The translations under genes and the position numbers were made by a program. From Prochloron sp965198675 (GTDB lineage Bacteria; Cyanobacteriota; Cyanobacteriia; Cyanobacteriales; Prochloraceae): 64,000 nt of DNA. This document shows, one piece after another, positions 17,784 through 25,871 of the stretch. The notes under the pieces were generated by a model that saw only the letters and a program-made list of their open reading frames with translations, was not told the origin of the DNA and made no database searches. Within the stretch, counting starts at the first letter, position 1. Each line of letters opens with the position of its first letter. The stretch spans positions 4,402,001-4,466,000 of the forward strand of contig OZ240666.1 in NCBI GenBank assembly GCA_965198675.1. The letters run 5' to 3'.

Positions 17784-17863
17784 ATGGAACAAGCCACCGA
17801 CACAACAAAACATCTGTAGCACTTATCAACTATCACTTTGTCTGGGTTCGGAGGAAAAACTGA
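17784..17863 (+). pseudogene. IS200 TnpA 5' relic
   Basis: From 17822 the frame gives LINYHFVWVRRKN and a stop. This matches the first beta-strand block of Y1 transposases (NYHFVWxxKxRRK). Only about 15 codons remain. It is divergent from tnpB (16202-17428), as in IS605 elements, so it is probably the remnant of that element's tnpA. Confidence 0.5.
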
Positions 17864-17889
17864 CACACCCCTTCAAAGGGGCTGCAATT

Positions 17890-17917
17890 CATCCCACGCG
17901 CTTTTAGCCGTGGGATG
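17890..17917. other. Hairpin at probable IS605 left end
   Basis: CATCCCACG (17890-17898) pairs with CGTGGGATG (17909-17917) around CGCTTTTAGC. The stem sequence echoes the right-end hairpin (CCCACGGC / GCCGTGGG) at 16183-16226. The probable element is 16183 to about 17920. Confidence 0.55.
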
Positions 17918-17956
17918 TTGATTTCTGTAAAATTGTCTCCATCCCACTCTAGAAAA

Positions 17957-18790
17957 ATGCCTAAAAAAAAAGCTGATATAAGCACCAAGCGACTCATAAG
18001 TTTAGCACCAGATCGATGGATACAATGGCTCATGCAAAGCTCCCAGCTAGAAGTTAGGGAGATTATTTCTTCTGAGTTTCAATGGGTGAGTCGAGAAGGG
18101 GACGTTTTAGTCAAGGCATATAGTACCGATTTAGGGGAATTTTTAATTCTCAATGAGTTACAATTGAGATACAACCAGCAAGTGCCTCGACGAATGAGAG
18201 CTTATACTGCTCTGGCTGAAGAGAAATATCAACTCCCGGTTTATCCAGTGTTGGTAAATTTGTTGGAGGCTTCAATTGAGAGTATTTCCAGTTCCTTTGA
18301 CCAGCAGTTTGCAGGCTTACGCTCGATTCAAGACTATCGAGTCATCAATTTGTGGGAAGTAGAGGTAGACGTAGTCTTCGAGCGTAATTTATCTACATTA
18401 CTACCATTTGTACCTATTTTGAAAGGAGGAGGTGAAGAACAAGTAATTCGGCGTGCCTTGAGAGAATTAAGGCGATCCTCGCTACCAGGGGAGCTAGAAT
18501 CAATGCTGGGATTCTTTGCTACCTATGTTTTAGACACTGATTTGGTTCAACAAATTCTGAGGTTAGATATGGCAATTTTAGAACAATCCCCTTTGTATCG
18601 AGAGATCGTGGAAAGGATCGAACGGCGGGGCGAACAGCGGGGTATCGCCATCGGCGAACAGCTTACTACTCAACGAGTCGCCGCTAATATGCTCCGCATG
18701 GGGATGGCAAGAGAGCAAGTCTCTGAGGTAACTGGTCTTTCTGTTGAACAAGTGGATCGATTACGTGAGTCCGCTTCGGGGTCTGAGTAA
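17957..18790 (+). CDS. Rpn-family PD-(D/E)XK nuclease
   Basis: The start is ATG 17957 (MPKKKADISTKRLISLAPD); an upstream in-frame start at 17915 lies inside the IS-end hairpin and was rejected. The protein has 277 residues. A PD-(D/E)XK-like core is seen with REGDVLVKAY and the E-x-Q strand FLILNELQLRY. The C-terminal part RIERRGEQRGIAIGEQLTTQ, then a short helix-turn segment ending EQVSEVTGLSVEQVDRL, is typical of Rpn/transposase_31-like cyanobacterial proteins. Rpn proteins are recombination-promoting DNases, some of them defence-related. Very many paralogues are usual in filamentous cyanobacteria. Confidence 0.8.
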   Translation: MPKKKADISTKRLISLAPDRWIQWLMQSSQLEVREIISSEFQWVSREGDVLVKAYSTDLGEFLILNELQLRYNQQVPRRMRAYTALAEEKYQLPVYPVLVNLLEASIESISSSFDQQFAGLRSIQDYRVINLWEVEVDVVFERNLSTLLPFVPILKGGGEEQVIRRALRELRRSSLPGELESMLGFFATYVLDTDLVQQILRLDMAILEQSPLYREIVERIERRGEQRGIAIGEQLTTQRVAANMLRMGMAREQVSEVTGLSVEQVDRLRESASGSE

Positions 18791-18913
18791 GAAGCGCACT
18801 GCGTAGTAGATGTATTAATCGTTTTAGCGTAGCATGGTTATGCTATTCGGCAGAATATTCTAGTGATTGCTAGGCGGATTTTTGCACGTCTCTACACTCT
18901 ACTACTGAGAATT

Positions 18914-19045
18914 ATGGAAGCTCAACCTACGGCTTCATCTACTATGTTAGAGTTGTTCAACAAAGCCCTAAGTCACGGACAATCAACCCTTGCAGCTTGC
19001 GAGGCTGGTGTTCAAGAAATTAAGCGTAACTGGAGACTATTATGA
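18914..19045 (+). CDS. Unrecognised 43-residue ORF
   Basis: ATG 18914 opens MEAQPTASSTMLELFNKAL and ends EIKRNWRLL at TGA 19043. The stop overlaps a following ATG (TTATGACTC), which begins a short frame entering the antisense of the truncated oxidase. This looks like the end of a two-gene arrangement whose second gene is cut at about 19060. No function is assigned. Confidence 0.25.
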   Translation: MEAQPTASSTMLELFNKALSHGQSTLAACEAGVQEIKRNWRLL

Positions 19046-19602
19046 CTCAATCCCCTAGAGTTCTTGACATGATAAATATGCAGTCCGTATGGAACAGTAT
19101 CAAATTCATAGATAATAGAAGTGTTATTGCGAACAGGCTTAATACCATCTACATCTGAGGAGTGAATACCGTGAAAGTGCATTGAGTGAGAGTGTCCTCC
19201 CCGGTTAAAAAAAACCACACGAAGACGCTCTCCCTCTCTTGCTCGCAAAGTGGGTCCAGGAACACGCCCATTGTAAGTCCAAGCAGAAAATGAAACTGCC
19301 TGGTTCAACTCTAGAACCGTAGTATTTGCAACAATTTGAAATTCTCGAACTGTGCGTCCATTCTCTTGCTTAATAGTGCCGTAATCGAAATCTCGACATA
19401 CCACCATTGGGTTTACTGCATTACCTTTATTAGGTAAACCGCTTGGTAAAGAAGGGGTCTTCAAGGATGAAGCAATTTCCCATGAACGTAATTTTTGACA
19501 CGCAATGGCTGCTCCAGCAAGACCTACCCCCACCAGTCCAATTCTTAACAACTGACGACGGTTCAAAGAGGAAATTACTTGGAGCCTTTGGTATTCTGAC
19601 AT
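19012..19602 (-). pseudogene. Multicopper oxidase, 3'-truncated
   Basis: Only the first cupredoxin domain remains (about 180 residues of roughly 350-500). The N-terminus has a twin-arginine-like LNRRQLLRIGLVGVGLAGAA segment and a possible lipobox AAIAC. The first copper motif HSMHFHGIH is present. The sequence leaves the family after YGLHIYH, just before the expected HCH copper site, and continues with unrelated codons (VKNSRGLSHNS) to a stop. The junction is near 19062. It cannot bind a full copper centre. Truncation came from a rearrangement bringing in 18.8-19.06 kb. Confidence 0.85.
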
Positions 19603-19693
19603 TTGATTTCAGAAGAAACGGATCTGCTGGATTTGGTCTGGCTAAAGTGGACTTCCCTGAATTACCGATTTTGTTATAGCATTTAATTAAGAA

Positions 19694-20605
19694 TTATTTC
19701 AAAATTTTCGTTAACTTGTTGCTTGCTTCTGTCACTTTGGCGATACTTCCGGGATTAATTAATCCGTAATAGTCGAACCTGTAGACGCGATCGCCTTTAA
19801 CTGCTTTTAGTTCTTTCCAAAAGGGTTGTGCTTTGAGTTTTTCGGTATTCCCATCTGGATCGTTGATGAGAATCAGAATATCTGGGTCTTCAGCTAAAAG
19901 TATTTCCGGCGACAACGGGATATACCCTCGAAACTCAGAGGATCCCTGTGCATCTGCTACTAGGTTGTTGGCGTGAAATTTCGTCAGTAAATCCCCAGCC
20001 CAGCTTGACTTGGAGGGAGCCAAAATGGGTTTCTGACTCACGAGAACTAACATGCTAGGTTTTGGCGCTGCGGCTTCCTCTGGAAGGAGGCTGGCGTATT
20101 GTGTCAGCAGCGGCTCACTATCAGATCCGGTTAGTTCTGCCAGTTGTTGAATTAGGGCACCCAAATCTTCCCATTTAGTCACTTCCGTGGCCATCACCCG
20201 AATCCCTAACTCCTCCATTCGTTTCAATAACTGGTCGTGAAAGCCAGATGCTCCAATTACTAGGTCTGGCTCAAGTTCCAGGATGAGTTCTAGGTTGGGA
20301 GGGGTACGCCCTTCGCTGACGGGTGGAAGTTCTGAAAAACGCTCATCAGATTTGATTAGGCTGCTTCCAGGTACACCGACCAAAACAGAGGGATCTAAGC
20401 GATGCAGAATGTCTGCGGAGAGTGAGGTTAGGGCTACAACCCGTTTGGCAATCTCCACTGGTTCCCCAGTTTTGGTTGAATCGGCTGATTGCTCGACAAG
20501 GGTGAGGTTGTCTTTTGGCAGCGCCGAGTCTGGAGGCGCTCCCCCAGAGCATGACACAAGTCCGAGTAACAACGTAAGGGTGAGTATTCTGATTGCAATA
20601 GGCAT
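19694..20605 (-). CDS. Periplasmic binding lipoprotein, BtuF/FhuD type
   Basis: The protein has 303 residues. The start ATG 20605 is chosen for TGGAGCGAAC upstream and the immediate signal sequence MPIAIRILTLTLLLGLVSC with lipobox LVSC; an upstream extension to 20773 lacks these. The class III binding-protein fold is indicated by RVVALTSLSADILHRLDP, LELILELEPDLVIGASGFHD and the final SIAKVTEASNKLTKIL. Such proteins deliver ferric siderophores, haem or cobalamin to an ABC importer. No permease or ATPase gene is next to it, and the ligand is unknown. Confidence 0.85.
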   Translation of the reverse strand: MPIAIRILTLTLLLGLVSCSGGAPPDSALPKDNLTLVEQSADSTKTGEPVEIAKRVVALTSLSADILHRLDPSVLVGVPGSSLIKSDERFSELPPVSEGRTPPNLELILELEPDLVIGASGFHDQLLKRMEELGIRVMATEVTKWEDLGALIQQLAELTGSDSEPLLTQYASLLPEEAAAPKPSMLVLVSQKPILAPSKSSWAGDLLTKFHANNLVADAQGSSEFRGYIPLSPEILLAEDPDILILINDPDGNTEKLKAQPFWKELKAVKGDRVYRFDYYGLINPGSIAKVTEASNKLTKILK

Positions 20606-20933
20606 ATGTTCGCTCCAGTAATTATGAGGTTGGGTACTAGCAAGAGGTTCTTTAACAGTGGTAGATTCGTTCACGGCTTGCCAAGTTCGGGATTGAAGCA
20701 TGAATGCTCTTCGAGGAGTGGTGAGAGGAACTTTCAAAATGAGAGCGCCAAATTTATCAACAATAATTGTCAACTCTGATAACAGCTATTCAGAATTAAT
20801 GTCAAGAAATGCAAAAGCGTGGGTTAATCATTGGAGCGAAACTGCACGCATACTCTTGTGCTTACTTTTTACATAGTTGAATTTTCAAATTACTTTATTA
20901 AATTTAAAAAACAACTAAATCTTAAGGATACAG
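20606..20933. other. Intergenic, no feature seen
   Basis: This AT-rich stretch lies between the binding lipoprotein and a small (-) ORF. No coding bias, hairpin or known riboswitch was noticed on either strand. Confidence 0.5.
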
Positions 20934-21218
20934 TTATAATGCTTTTAGAACTCTTTGTCGCTTGCTTTCCTTTGTAATTCCTTTTGGTAGCTTGCAGTAC
21001 CAAGGTTGCCAATAATGTTCTAGCTCGATTCCTGCTTTTCTAGTACTGGGATGTATCTTTTTCAGAAAGTATTGCTGACATTCCTTTATTTGCTCCAAAG
21101 AGCTAAATTGGAATCTAAACGAACAAACTTCGACAAAGTAGACCCATTTAGGAATTAAGTTGTTTGCAGATGCTTCTACCGGAACTCCACCCACGTTACT
21201 CGTTGACATGAAGTCCAC
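20934..21218 (-). CDS. Conserved-looking hypothetical protein, 94 aa
   Basis: Contains PKWVYFVEVCSFRFQFSSLEQ, then KKIHPSTRKAGIELEHYWQP and WYCKLPKGITKESKRQRVLKA. Similar small proteins (W-x-FV-x-SF-F-F-LEQI ... KIHP ... LP...KRxKVLKAL) are common in filamentous cyanobacteria beside mobile elements; function is unknown. ATGs at 21218 and 21209 are both possible starts. No partner gene is evident. Confidence 0.6.
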   Translation of the reverse strand: MDFMSTSNVGGVPVEASANNLIPKWVYFVEVCSFRFQFSSLEQIKECQQYFLKKIHPSTRKAGIELEHYWQPWYCKLPKGITKESKRQRVLKAL

Positions 21219-21559
21219 ATGCTTGGGATCTGCTGGTTCTCACCATATTTTAGCCATCTATGAACTCAGGTAATAACTGGAATCAATCGTTGCTCGATTT
21301 CATCAAGATAAGCTGTCACAACAGTATTTTTACCTCTTTGTTTTAGGCATTCCAGATTTGTTTCTTCCCACCTGTCAGCAGATCGAGCACTACTTTGGGA
21401 TTTCTAATTCGATCGGGTTCTTCACTTGAATTAGAGCGGAGCCTAAGGAGCAATATGCTCTGACAATACCTTTCCTTCGCTGAGGTCGATTGTCTAATAC
21501 CAAGTTGCGTTCAAACAAAGAAGGTAGTGGGAGCCTTTTTTTAGATCGTGCGGTGGTGA
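21219..21559 (-). pseudogene. Degraded coding relic upstream of the 94-aa ORF
   Basis: Two (-) strand stretches with coding character lie in different frames: RRKGIVRAYCSLGSALIQVK near 21440-21500, and LECLKQRGKNTVVTAYLDEI to RLIPVIT stop near 21268-21370. They do not join without a frameshift. The family is not recognised. Confidence 0.3.
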
Positions 21560-21823
21560 ATGTGTGATCTTGGTGTAAAATTGAGAGGTGACCAAATCGT
21601 CACATCGATTTTATTATTATCATCTGTTATCACGTGGGGTTGTATGTATCCCATTATTACTCGCTACGCCCTGTTGGGCTTTCTAATCATCATGGTGCTG
21701 GCGATTTTCTACCAGTGCTCCACACCTGGCTATCGGGGCTGGCGTTACAATCCGGTGCCTTCGTCGAGGGAACGCCGTTCGGGGGGAAGCTTTCGCGGCG
21801 GTGGCCCTGGCGGTGGCAAGTAG
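21560..21823 (+). CDS. Small membrane protein with Gly-rich tail
   Basis: The protein has 87 residues. Two hydrophobic stretches (TSILLLSSVITWGCMYPI; YALLGFLIIMVLAIFY) are followed by CSTPGYRGWRYNPVPSS and a tail RRSGGSFRGGGPGGGK. It is the first gene of the cluster with the membrane spermidine-synthase-like enzyme, DUF4178 protein and SpeD. Gly-rich-tailed small proteins are known beside such clusters, but the family is not recognised with certainty. Start ATG 21560 is provisional. The gap to the next gene is 4 bp if that gene starts at GTG 21828. Confidence 0.6.
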   Translation: MCDLGVKLRGDQIVTSILLLSSVITWGCMYPIITRYALLGFLIIMVLAIFYQCSTPGYRGWRYNPVPSSRERRSGGSFRGGGPGGGK

Positions 21824-21827
21824 GACG

Positions 21828-23396
21828 GTGAGCTATTTGGATCAAGATTATTTAGAGTTGGGGCGACGACAGCGCAGTGTGGTATTGCTGGCAGCGGCTG
21901 TGTCTTCCGCCTGTGGTTTGGCCACGGAATTGTTGTTGGGGGGGCTGACTAGTTATTTAGTAGGGGATCATGCCCTTGCTTATGGGGTGGCTGTCGGAGG
22001 CTTTTTGGCAGCCATGGGGTTGGGTTCCTATGCCAGTCAGTTTGTGGCGATATCTCAGGATCCCGATAATAGACAGGGGTTGCTGCGGGCATTTATTCAA
22101 GTAGAGTTGGCCATGGCTCCGGCGATCGCTCTAATGCCATTGGGGTTATTTGCGTTGTTTGTGGCGGGGGGCTGGCTATGGTTGGGGTTGGCTTTGGCAA
22201 CGTTATTTTTAGGTATCTTAGCGGGAATGGAAGTGCCCCTGTTAACCCGGCTGCTAGAGCGGGATTCGTCGGTAAAAGAGGCATTGGCGGGAGTGCTGGC
22301 CCTGGATTATGCCGGAGCGTTGGTAGGGGCGATCGCTTTTCCATTGGTATTGTTGCCCTGGTTGGGGATGTTCCCAGCAGCGGCTTGTTTGGGGGCAATT
22401 CCAGCGGTAATGGTGGTAACGATCACACAAGTTTTTAGTAAGACCGTGCCAAGGATCAAACGTTGGGGCCGGGCTGGGTTGGCTATCGCCTTAGGTTTGG
22501 CATTGCTGGCTCCTCTCACGGTGCCCCTGGGTAATACATTGGAAAATAGACTGTATCGGGCAGCAATTATTCATCGAGAGGACAGTCAATATCAGCATAT
22601 TGTGATCACCCAGCGCGAGGGGGATACGCGGCTGTTTTTGGATGGGGATTTGCAATTTTCCACCACTGACGAATATCGCTACCATGAGGCGCTGACCTAT
22701 CCCGTGTTAGCGGCAGTGGATGTGCCAAGACGAGTGTTGTTGTTGGGGGCGGGGGATGGGTTGGCATTGCGAGAAATTTTGCGGTGGCCGGGAGTGGAGA
22801 CAGTGACGGTGTTGGAGTTGGACCAGGCAGTGGTAAGGTTAGCGCGATCCCATCCGGCATTGCTGGCGGCAAATCATCACTCCTTTGAGGATCCACGGGT
22901 CACCATCAAGTTTGGAGATGCATTTCAGTTGGTGCGGGATCTGTCGGCAACCTTTGATGTGGTTATTGCTGATTTCCCTGATCCTGATCGCGATGGCTTG
23001 GCAAAATTGTACGCCGATGGATTTTATCGACAATTGCGATCGCACCTAGCCCCCAACGGCGCGATGGTTACCCAAGCCTCCAGTCCCTATTTTGCTCCCA
23101 AAGCCTTTGCTTGTATTGTGAAAACCTTGGCAGCTAGTGGGTTTCAAACCTATCCTTATGGGGTTGACATTCCCAGTTTTGGACCCTGGGGATTTGTGTT
23201 AGCTAGCTCTAAAGCGATCGTCCTGGACCAGCTCACCATTCCCATCTCCTCCAAATTTTTAACCCCAGAATTATTGCCTGCCCTCTTTGCCCTGCCCAAG
23301 GATGAACAATGGGATCTCGACACCATCCAAATCAATCGCCTCAGCCACCCGATCTTGCCCCAATATCAACGCGATCGCCGTTGGCAATGGTATTGA
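21828..23396 (+). CDS. Membrane-embedded spermidine-synthase-like aminopropyltransferase
   Basis: The protein has 522 residues from GTG 21828 (an alternative GTG at 21801 overlaps the previous gene). About seven TM helices occupy residues 10-230 (VVLLAAAVSSACGLATELLL; YGVAVGGFLAAMGLGSYA). A SpeE-like SAM-binding domain follows: DEYRYHEALTYP, VLLLGAGDGLALREIL, VTVLELDQAVVRLA and the catalytic loop VIADFPDPDRDGLAKLY. It would transfer aminopropyl from decarboxylated SAM, made by the nearby SpeD, to a polyamine at the membrane. The substrate is uncertain. Confidence 0.88.
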   Translation: MSYLDQDYLELGRRQRSVVLLAAAVSSACGLATELLLGGLTSYLVGDHALAYGVAVGGFLAAMGLGSYASQFVAISQDPDNRQGLLRAFIQVELAMAPAIALMPLGLFALFVAGGWLWLGLALATLFLGILAGMEVPLLTRLLERDSSVKEALAGVLALDYAGALVGAIAFPLVLLPWLGMFPAAACLGAIPAVMVVTITQVFSKTVPRIKRWGRAGLAIALGLALLAPLTVPLGNTLENRLYRAAIIHREDSQYQHIVITQREGDTRLFLDGDLQFSTTDEYRYHEALTYPVLAAVDVPRRVLLLGAGDGLALREILRWPGVETVTVLELDQAVVRLARSHPALLAANHHSFEDPRVTIKFGDAFQLVRDLSATFDVVIADFPDPDRDGLAKLYADGFYRQLRSHLAPNGAMVTQASSPYFAPKAFACIVKTLAASGFQTYPYGVDIPSFGPWGFVLASSKAIVLDQLTIPISSKFLTPELLPALFALPKDEQWDLDTIQINRLSHPILPQYQRDRRWQWY

Positions 23397-23407
23397 TATG
23401 TGAAATC

Positions 23408-23424
23408 TGGGCCCCATGGGCCCA
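23408..23424. other. Perfect palindrome between spermidine synthase and DUF4178 genes
   Basis: TGGGCCC-CAT-GGGCCCA, a 7-bp stem with 3-nt loop 12 bp after the stop codon. No T-run follows, so it may be an RNA stability or attenuation element rather than a terminator. Confidence 0.45.
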
Positions 23425-23470
23425 CAGGCGGTTTATCCCTAAAAAAAACTATTGATCTCAGGTTATACCT

Positions 23471-24118
23471 ATGTTTGTGCTTATCATTTGTGCTGTTGTT
23501 GCGGGCTGCGCGATAGCGCAGATCCGGCGGGTACGCCGGATCGCCCTAATTTATATTTTGAGCAACCAGAATCAATTCTCAGGGGCAGGTCAACGGGAAA
23601 AGTCTGATGCTGGGGGCGCGGATCGCCCCCAATATGCCCCCGATTCCACGGCCATTCTGTTCGATCTGCGCATTGGAGACGTGGTGCAATATTTTCACGA
23701 AGATTGGATTGTGGAAGGCAAGCTGACCTATAACGACGATGGGTTTGTTTGGATGGAATATTTATTGCAATTGGGTGAACGCACCGCATGGTTATCCGTG
23801 CAAGAAGATGATGCCTTGGAAACCTGTTTGTTAGATCCGGTCCAGGATTTAGACATTAGCGGCGACCCACCAAAACAATTAACGTATCAAGGTAATGAAT
23901 ACCGTCTGAAAGAAGCGAGCGAAGCCACAATGACCCGCTTGACTTCCACTGGACAACGCACAGCCGAACAGTGTCAGTACTACGATTATGAAGGGTCCAA
24001 CGATTTGGTATTGTCCATTGAAGATTGGGGGGGGAAGCGGGAAATCACAGCTGGTCGTGCCATTTCACCGAGATCGCTCCGAATTTGGCCAGGAGATGGC
24101 CAAAGTGTTTATCGATAG
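23471..24118 (+). CDS. DUF4178 domain protein
   Basis: The protein has 215 residues. A hydrophobic start (MFVLIICAVVAGCAIA) suggests membrane anchoring. The DUF4178 domain covers about 70-205: LRIGDVVQYFHEDWIVEGKL, MEYLLQLGERTAWLSVQEDD and YDYEGSNDLVLSIEDWGG. DUF4178 is of unknown function and is known to co-occur with AdoMet decarboxylase, spermidine-synthase-like proteins and PspA-type membrane stress genes. A 22-bp palindrome (23521-23542) is read in frame near residue 18-25 as RRVRR, so the linker was lengthened by a small repeat. Confidence 0.85.
   Translation: MFVLIICAVVAGCAIAQIRRVRRIALIYILSNQNQFSGAGQREKSDAGGADRPQYAPDSTAILFDLRIGDVVQYFHEDWIVEGKLTYNDDGFVWMEYLLQLGERTAWLSVQEDDALETCLLDPVQDLDISGDPPKQLTYQGNEYRLKEASEATMTRLTSTGQRTAEQCQYYDYEGSNDLVLSIEDWGGKREITAGRAISPRSLRIWPGDGQSVYR
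23521..23542. repeat. Very small palindrome, family F, copy 1
   Basis: GATCCGGCG-GGTA-CGCCGGATC, followed by GCC. The same core GGCGGGTACGCC with GATC arms is at 52225-52252. It lies in frame in the DUF4178 gene. Confidence 0.85.
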
Positions 24119-24139
24119 GGAAATGGGTAACACAACACC

Positions 24140-24520
24140 ATGGGTGACATCGTGATCGGAAGCACGACGGGGAGCCATTGGTTGGTGGACTGTTATGGTT
24201 GTCCGAGGGATCGCCTTGATAATGCACAAATCTTAGAAAATATACTAATTACCGCTGCCGAACGGGGTAACTTGTCCGTGTTGCAATCGCAACGCCACCA
24301 ATTTCGTCCCCAAGGGGCCACCGTCCTGCTCCTGCTCAGGGAATCCCACCTATCTCTCCACACCTGGCCCGAACAACAATACGCCGCCCTGGATCTCTTT
24401 ACCTGTGGCGAGCGTGCCAATCCCGCTGCTGCCTGCCAAACTGTCTTAGACTTCCTCATCCCTCACCATCACAACCTGCAACGAATTGAGCGACCCATGA
24501 TCCGTCCCCTCCCCAGCTAA
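24140..24520 (+). CDS. speD: S-adenosylmethionine decarboxylase proenzyme
   Basis: This 126-residue class 1B (prokaryotic) AdoMetDC self-cleaves at Glu-Ser to make the pyruvoyl group. The site is visible in LRESHLSLHTWPE, followed by YAALDLFTCG. It produces decarboxylated SAM, the aminopropyl donor for spermidine-type polyamines. GSHWLVDCYGCPRDRL is the usual N-terminal strand. Last of four same-strand genes, 21 bp after the DUF4178 gene. Confidence 0.93.
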   Translation: MGDIVIGSTTGSHWLVDCYGCPRDRLDNAQILENILITAAERGNLSVLQSQRHQFRPQGATVLLLLRESHLSLHTWPEQQYAALDLFTCGERANPAAACQTVLDFLIPHHHNLQRIERPMIRPLPS

Positions 24521-24525
24521 GACAA

Positions 24526-24642
24526 CTACTGAATCTGTTCATTATCTAACCAATCAATCTTTTCTACTAGAACACGTTCAGCTAATTTAGTAGCAGTTTC
24601 CGCGTCTTCTCTACCTTCCACAATTACAATAAACTCAATCAT
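24526..24642 (-). pseudogene. Partner of AAA ATPase (TOPRIM/DUF4276-like), truncated to 38 aa
   Basis: ATG 24642 overlaps the ATPase stop in ATGATTGA. The peptide MIEFIVIVEGREDAETATKL, then AERVLVEKIDWLDNEQIQ, resembles the first strand (VEGxxD) of TOPRIM/DUF4276-type proteins that pair with OLD-like ATPases. It ends at TAG 24526, whereas family members have 150 or more residues. It is probably cut by the rearrangement that joined it to speD. Confidence 0.55.
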
Positions 24643-25740
24643 TAGTTACCACCCAATCCTCTCCTTCAGCATCCCAAAACTCCCCTGTAGTTAAAGTTTG
24701 TTTTGCCCATTCCACATCTGGATGTTCATCCAATCGCTTGGAACAAGTAAAACCAGAATTAGCGTTACTTAATACATGAACTTGAGAAGGAGCAAGTTCA
24801 TCCACAATATAGGGAGAGTGAGAAGAAAAAATAATTTGGATATTTTTATTGGCTTGAATAATTTCCTTGAAAACACCAATCAATTCTCGTTGCGCTTTGG
24901 GATGAAGTCCTTGCTCAATATCATCCAGTAATACTAAGTTCGGTTGATGAGGATTCACTAAAACAGTTAGTAATCCCAGAGTGATAATTGTTCCTTCACT
25001 AAGAGCATGGGCAGGAATCCGCTCACCTATATTCATATCTAGAACTACTTCTTGGCCCGCTATTTCCTGACTTTCTTCGTATGAGATAGACTTTCCATCA
25101 ACTTCAATTAAGCGTTGGCGATTGATTGTCACCTTAGCTCTTCTTATTCCTACTTTCTGAACACCTGGGACAATCCGTCGCAACATTTCCTCTAACAATT
25201 GAAATTTGTCTGGGGCTTCGTCACGAAGATAGTCCAAAGTAGGTGCTAAACCTGAACCATCAAATTCAACTCTAGCTGGGTACAAGCATCACTGTAAGCT
25301 GCTTTGGCGAGGATGGTAGCTACTAACTTGAGATGAACTGCATATCTCAAAGCTCTGGGTATTGGATCGGAAGCATCTTTTAAGGAGCCTTCCCATCCTT
25401 CTACACTTCCCTCATTTTGAGCGATATTCCATGTTGCTGTTGGATACCAATAATTACCACCTTCCCAGTTTTTTCTGTTATTCTGGTACCCCCAAAAACC
25501 GCTTCCAGTCACAGACAGTTGCTCTTGTCCTACTGTCATAATGAATTCAGGCGATTTTTGATAGCCAAAAACCCTATTGAATGGTAAATGCGCAAGGCGA
25601 CTGAGAGCATGCAAGGCTTCTAAAATCGATGTTTTACCAGAACTGTTTTGCCCTACTATTGCATGTAGGCGTGAATCGTCCAATCTAAGTTTTGTAGATT
25701 GATGACTTTTAAAGTTATAAAGTTCTACTTTTTCCAGCAT
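24635..25740 (-). pseudogene. AAA-family (RecF/OLD-like) ATPase, one frameshift
   Basis: The 5' frame (25740-25246) has Walker A GQNSSGKTSILEALHALSRL with the start MLEKVELYNFKSHQSTKL. The 3' frame (to 24635) has RVEFDGSGLAPTLDYLRDEA, signature ALSEGTIITLGLL, Walker B LVLLDDIEQGLHP and the H-loop IIFSSHSPYIVDEL. The two overlap at about 25270, where AYSDAC should continue to YPARVEFDG; a one-base change is enough. It may be a recent mutation or sequence error. With the overlapping small partner it resembles a two-gene ATPase/TOPRIM defence-type operon, by inference. Confidence 0.8.
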
Positions 25741-25871
25741 TTTATTTTTAGGATCATCTGCTCATAATCATATCGCATTTCCAGACCACTTGGCCTTTGC
25801 ATTTTGTTGAGTTGACCATTGTGTACAGCAAAAGTTATTGTTAAAGGGAGAAAATTGATGGTTTTCTTCCC

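Noticed and set aside
20606..20933. Cobalamin riboswitch upstream of the binding lipoprotein
   Set aside because: No B12-box-like GCCACTG segment with supporting stems was seen.
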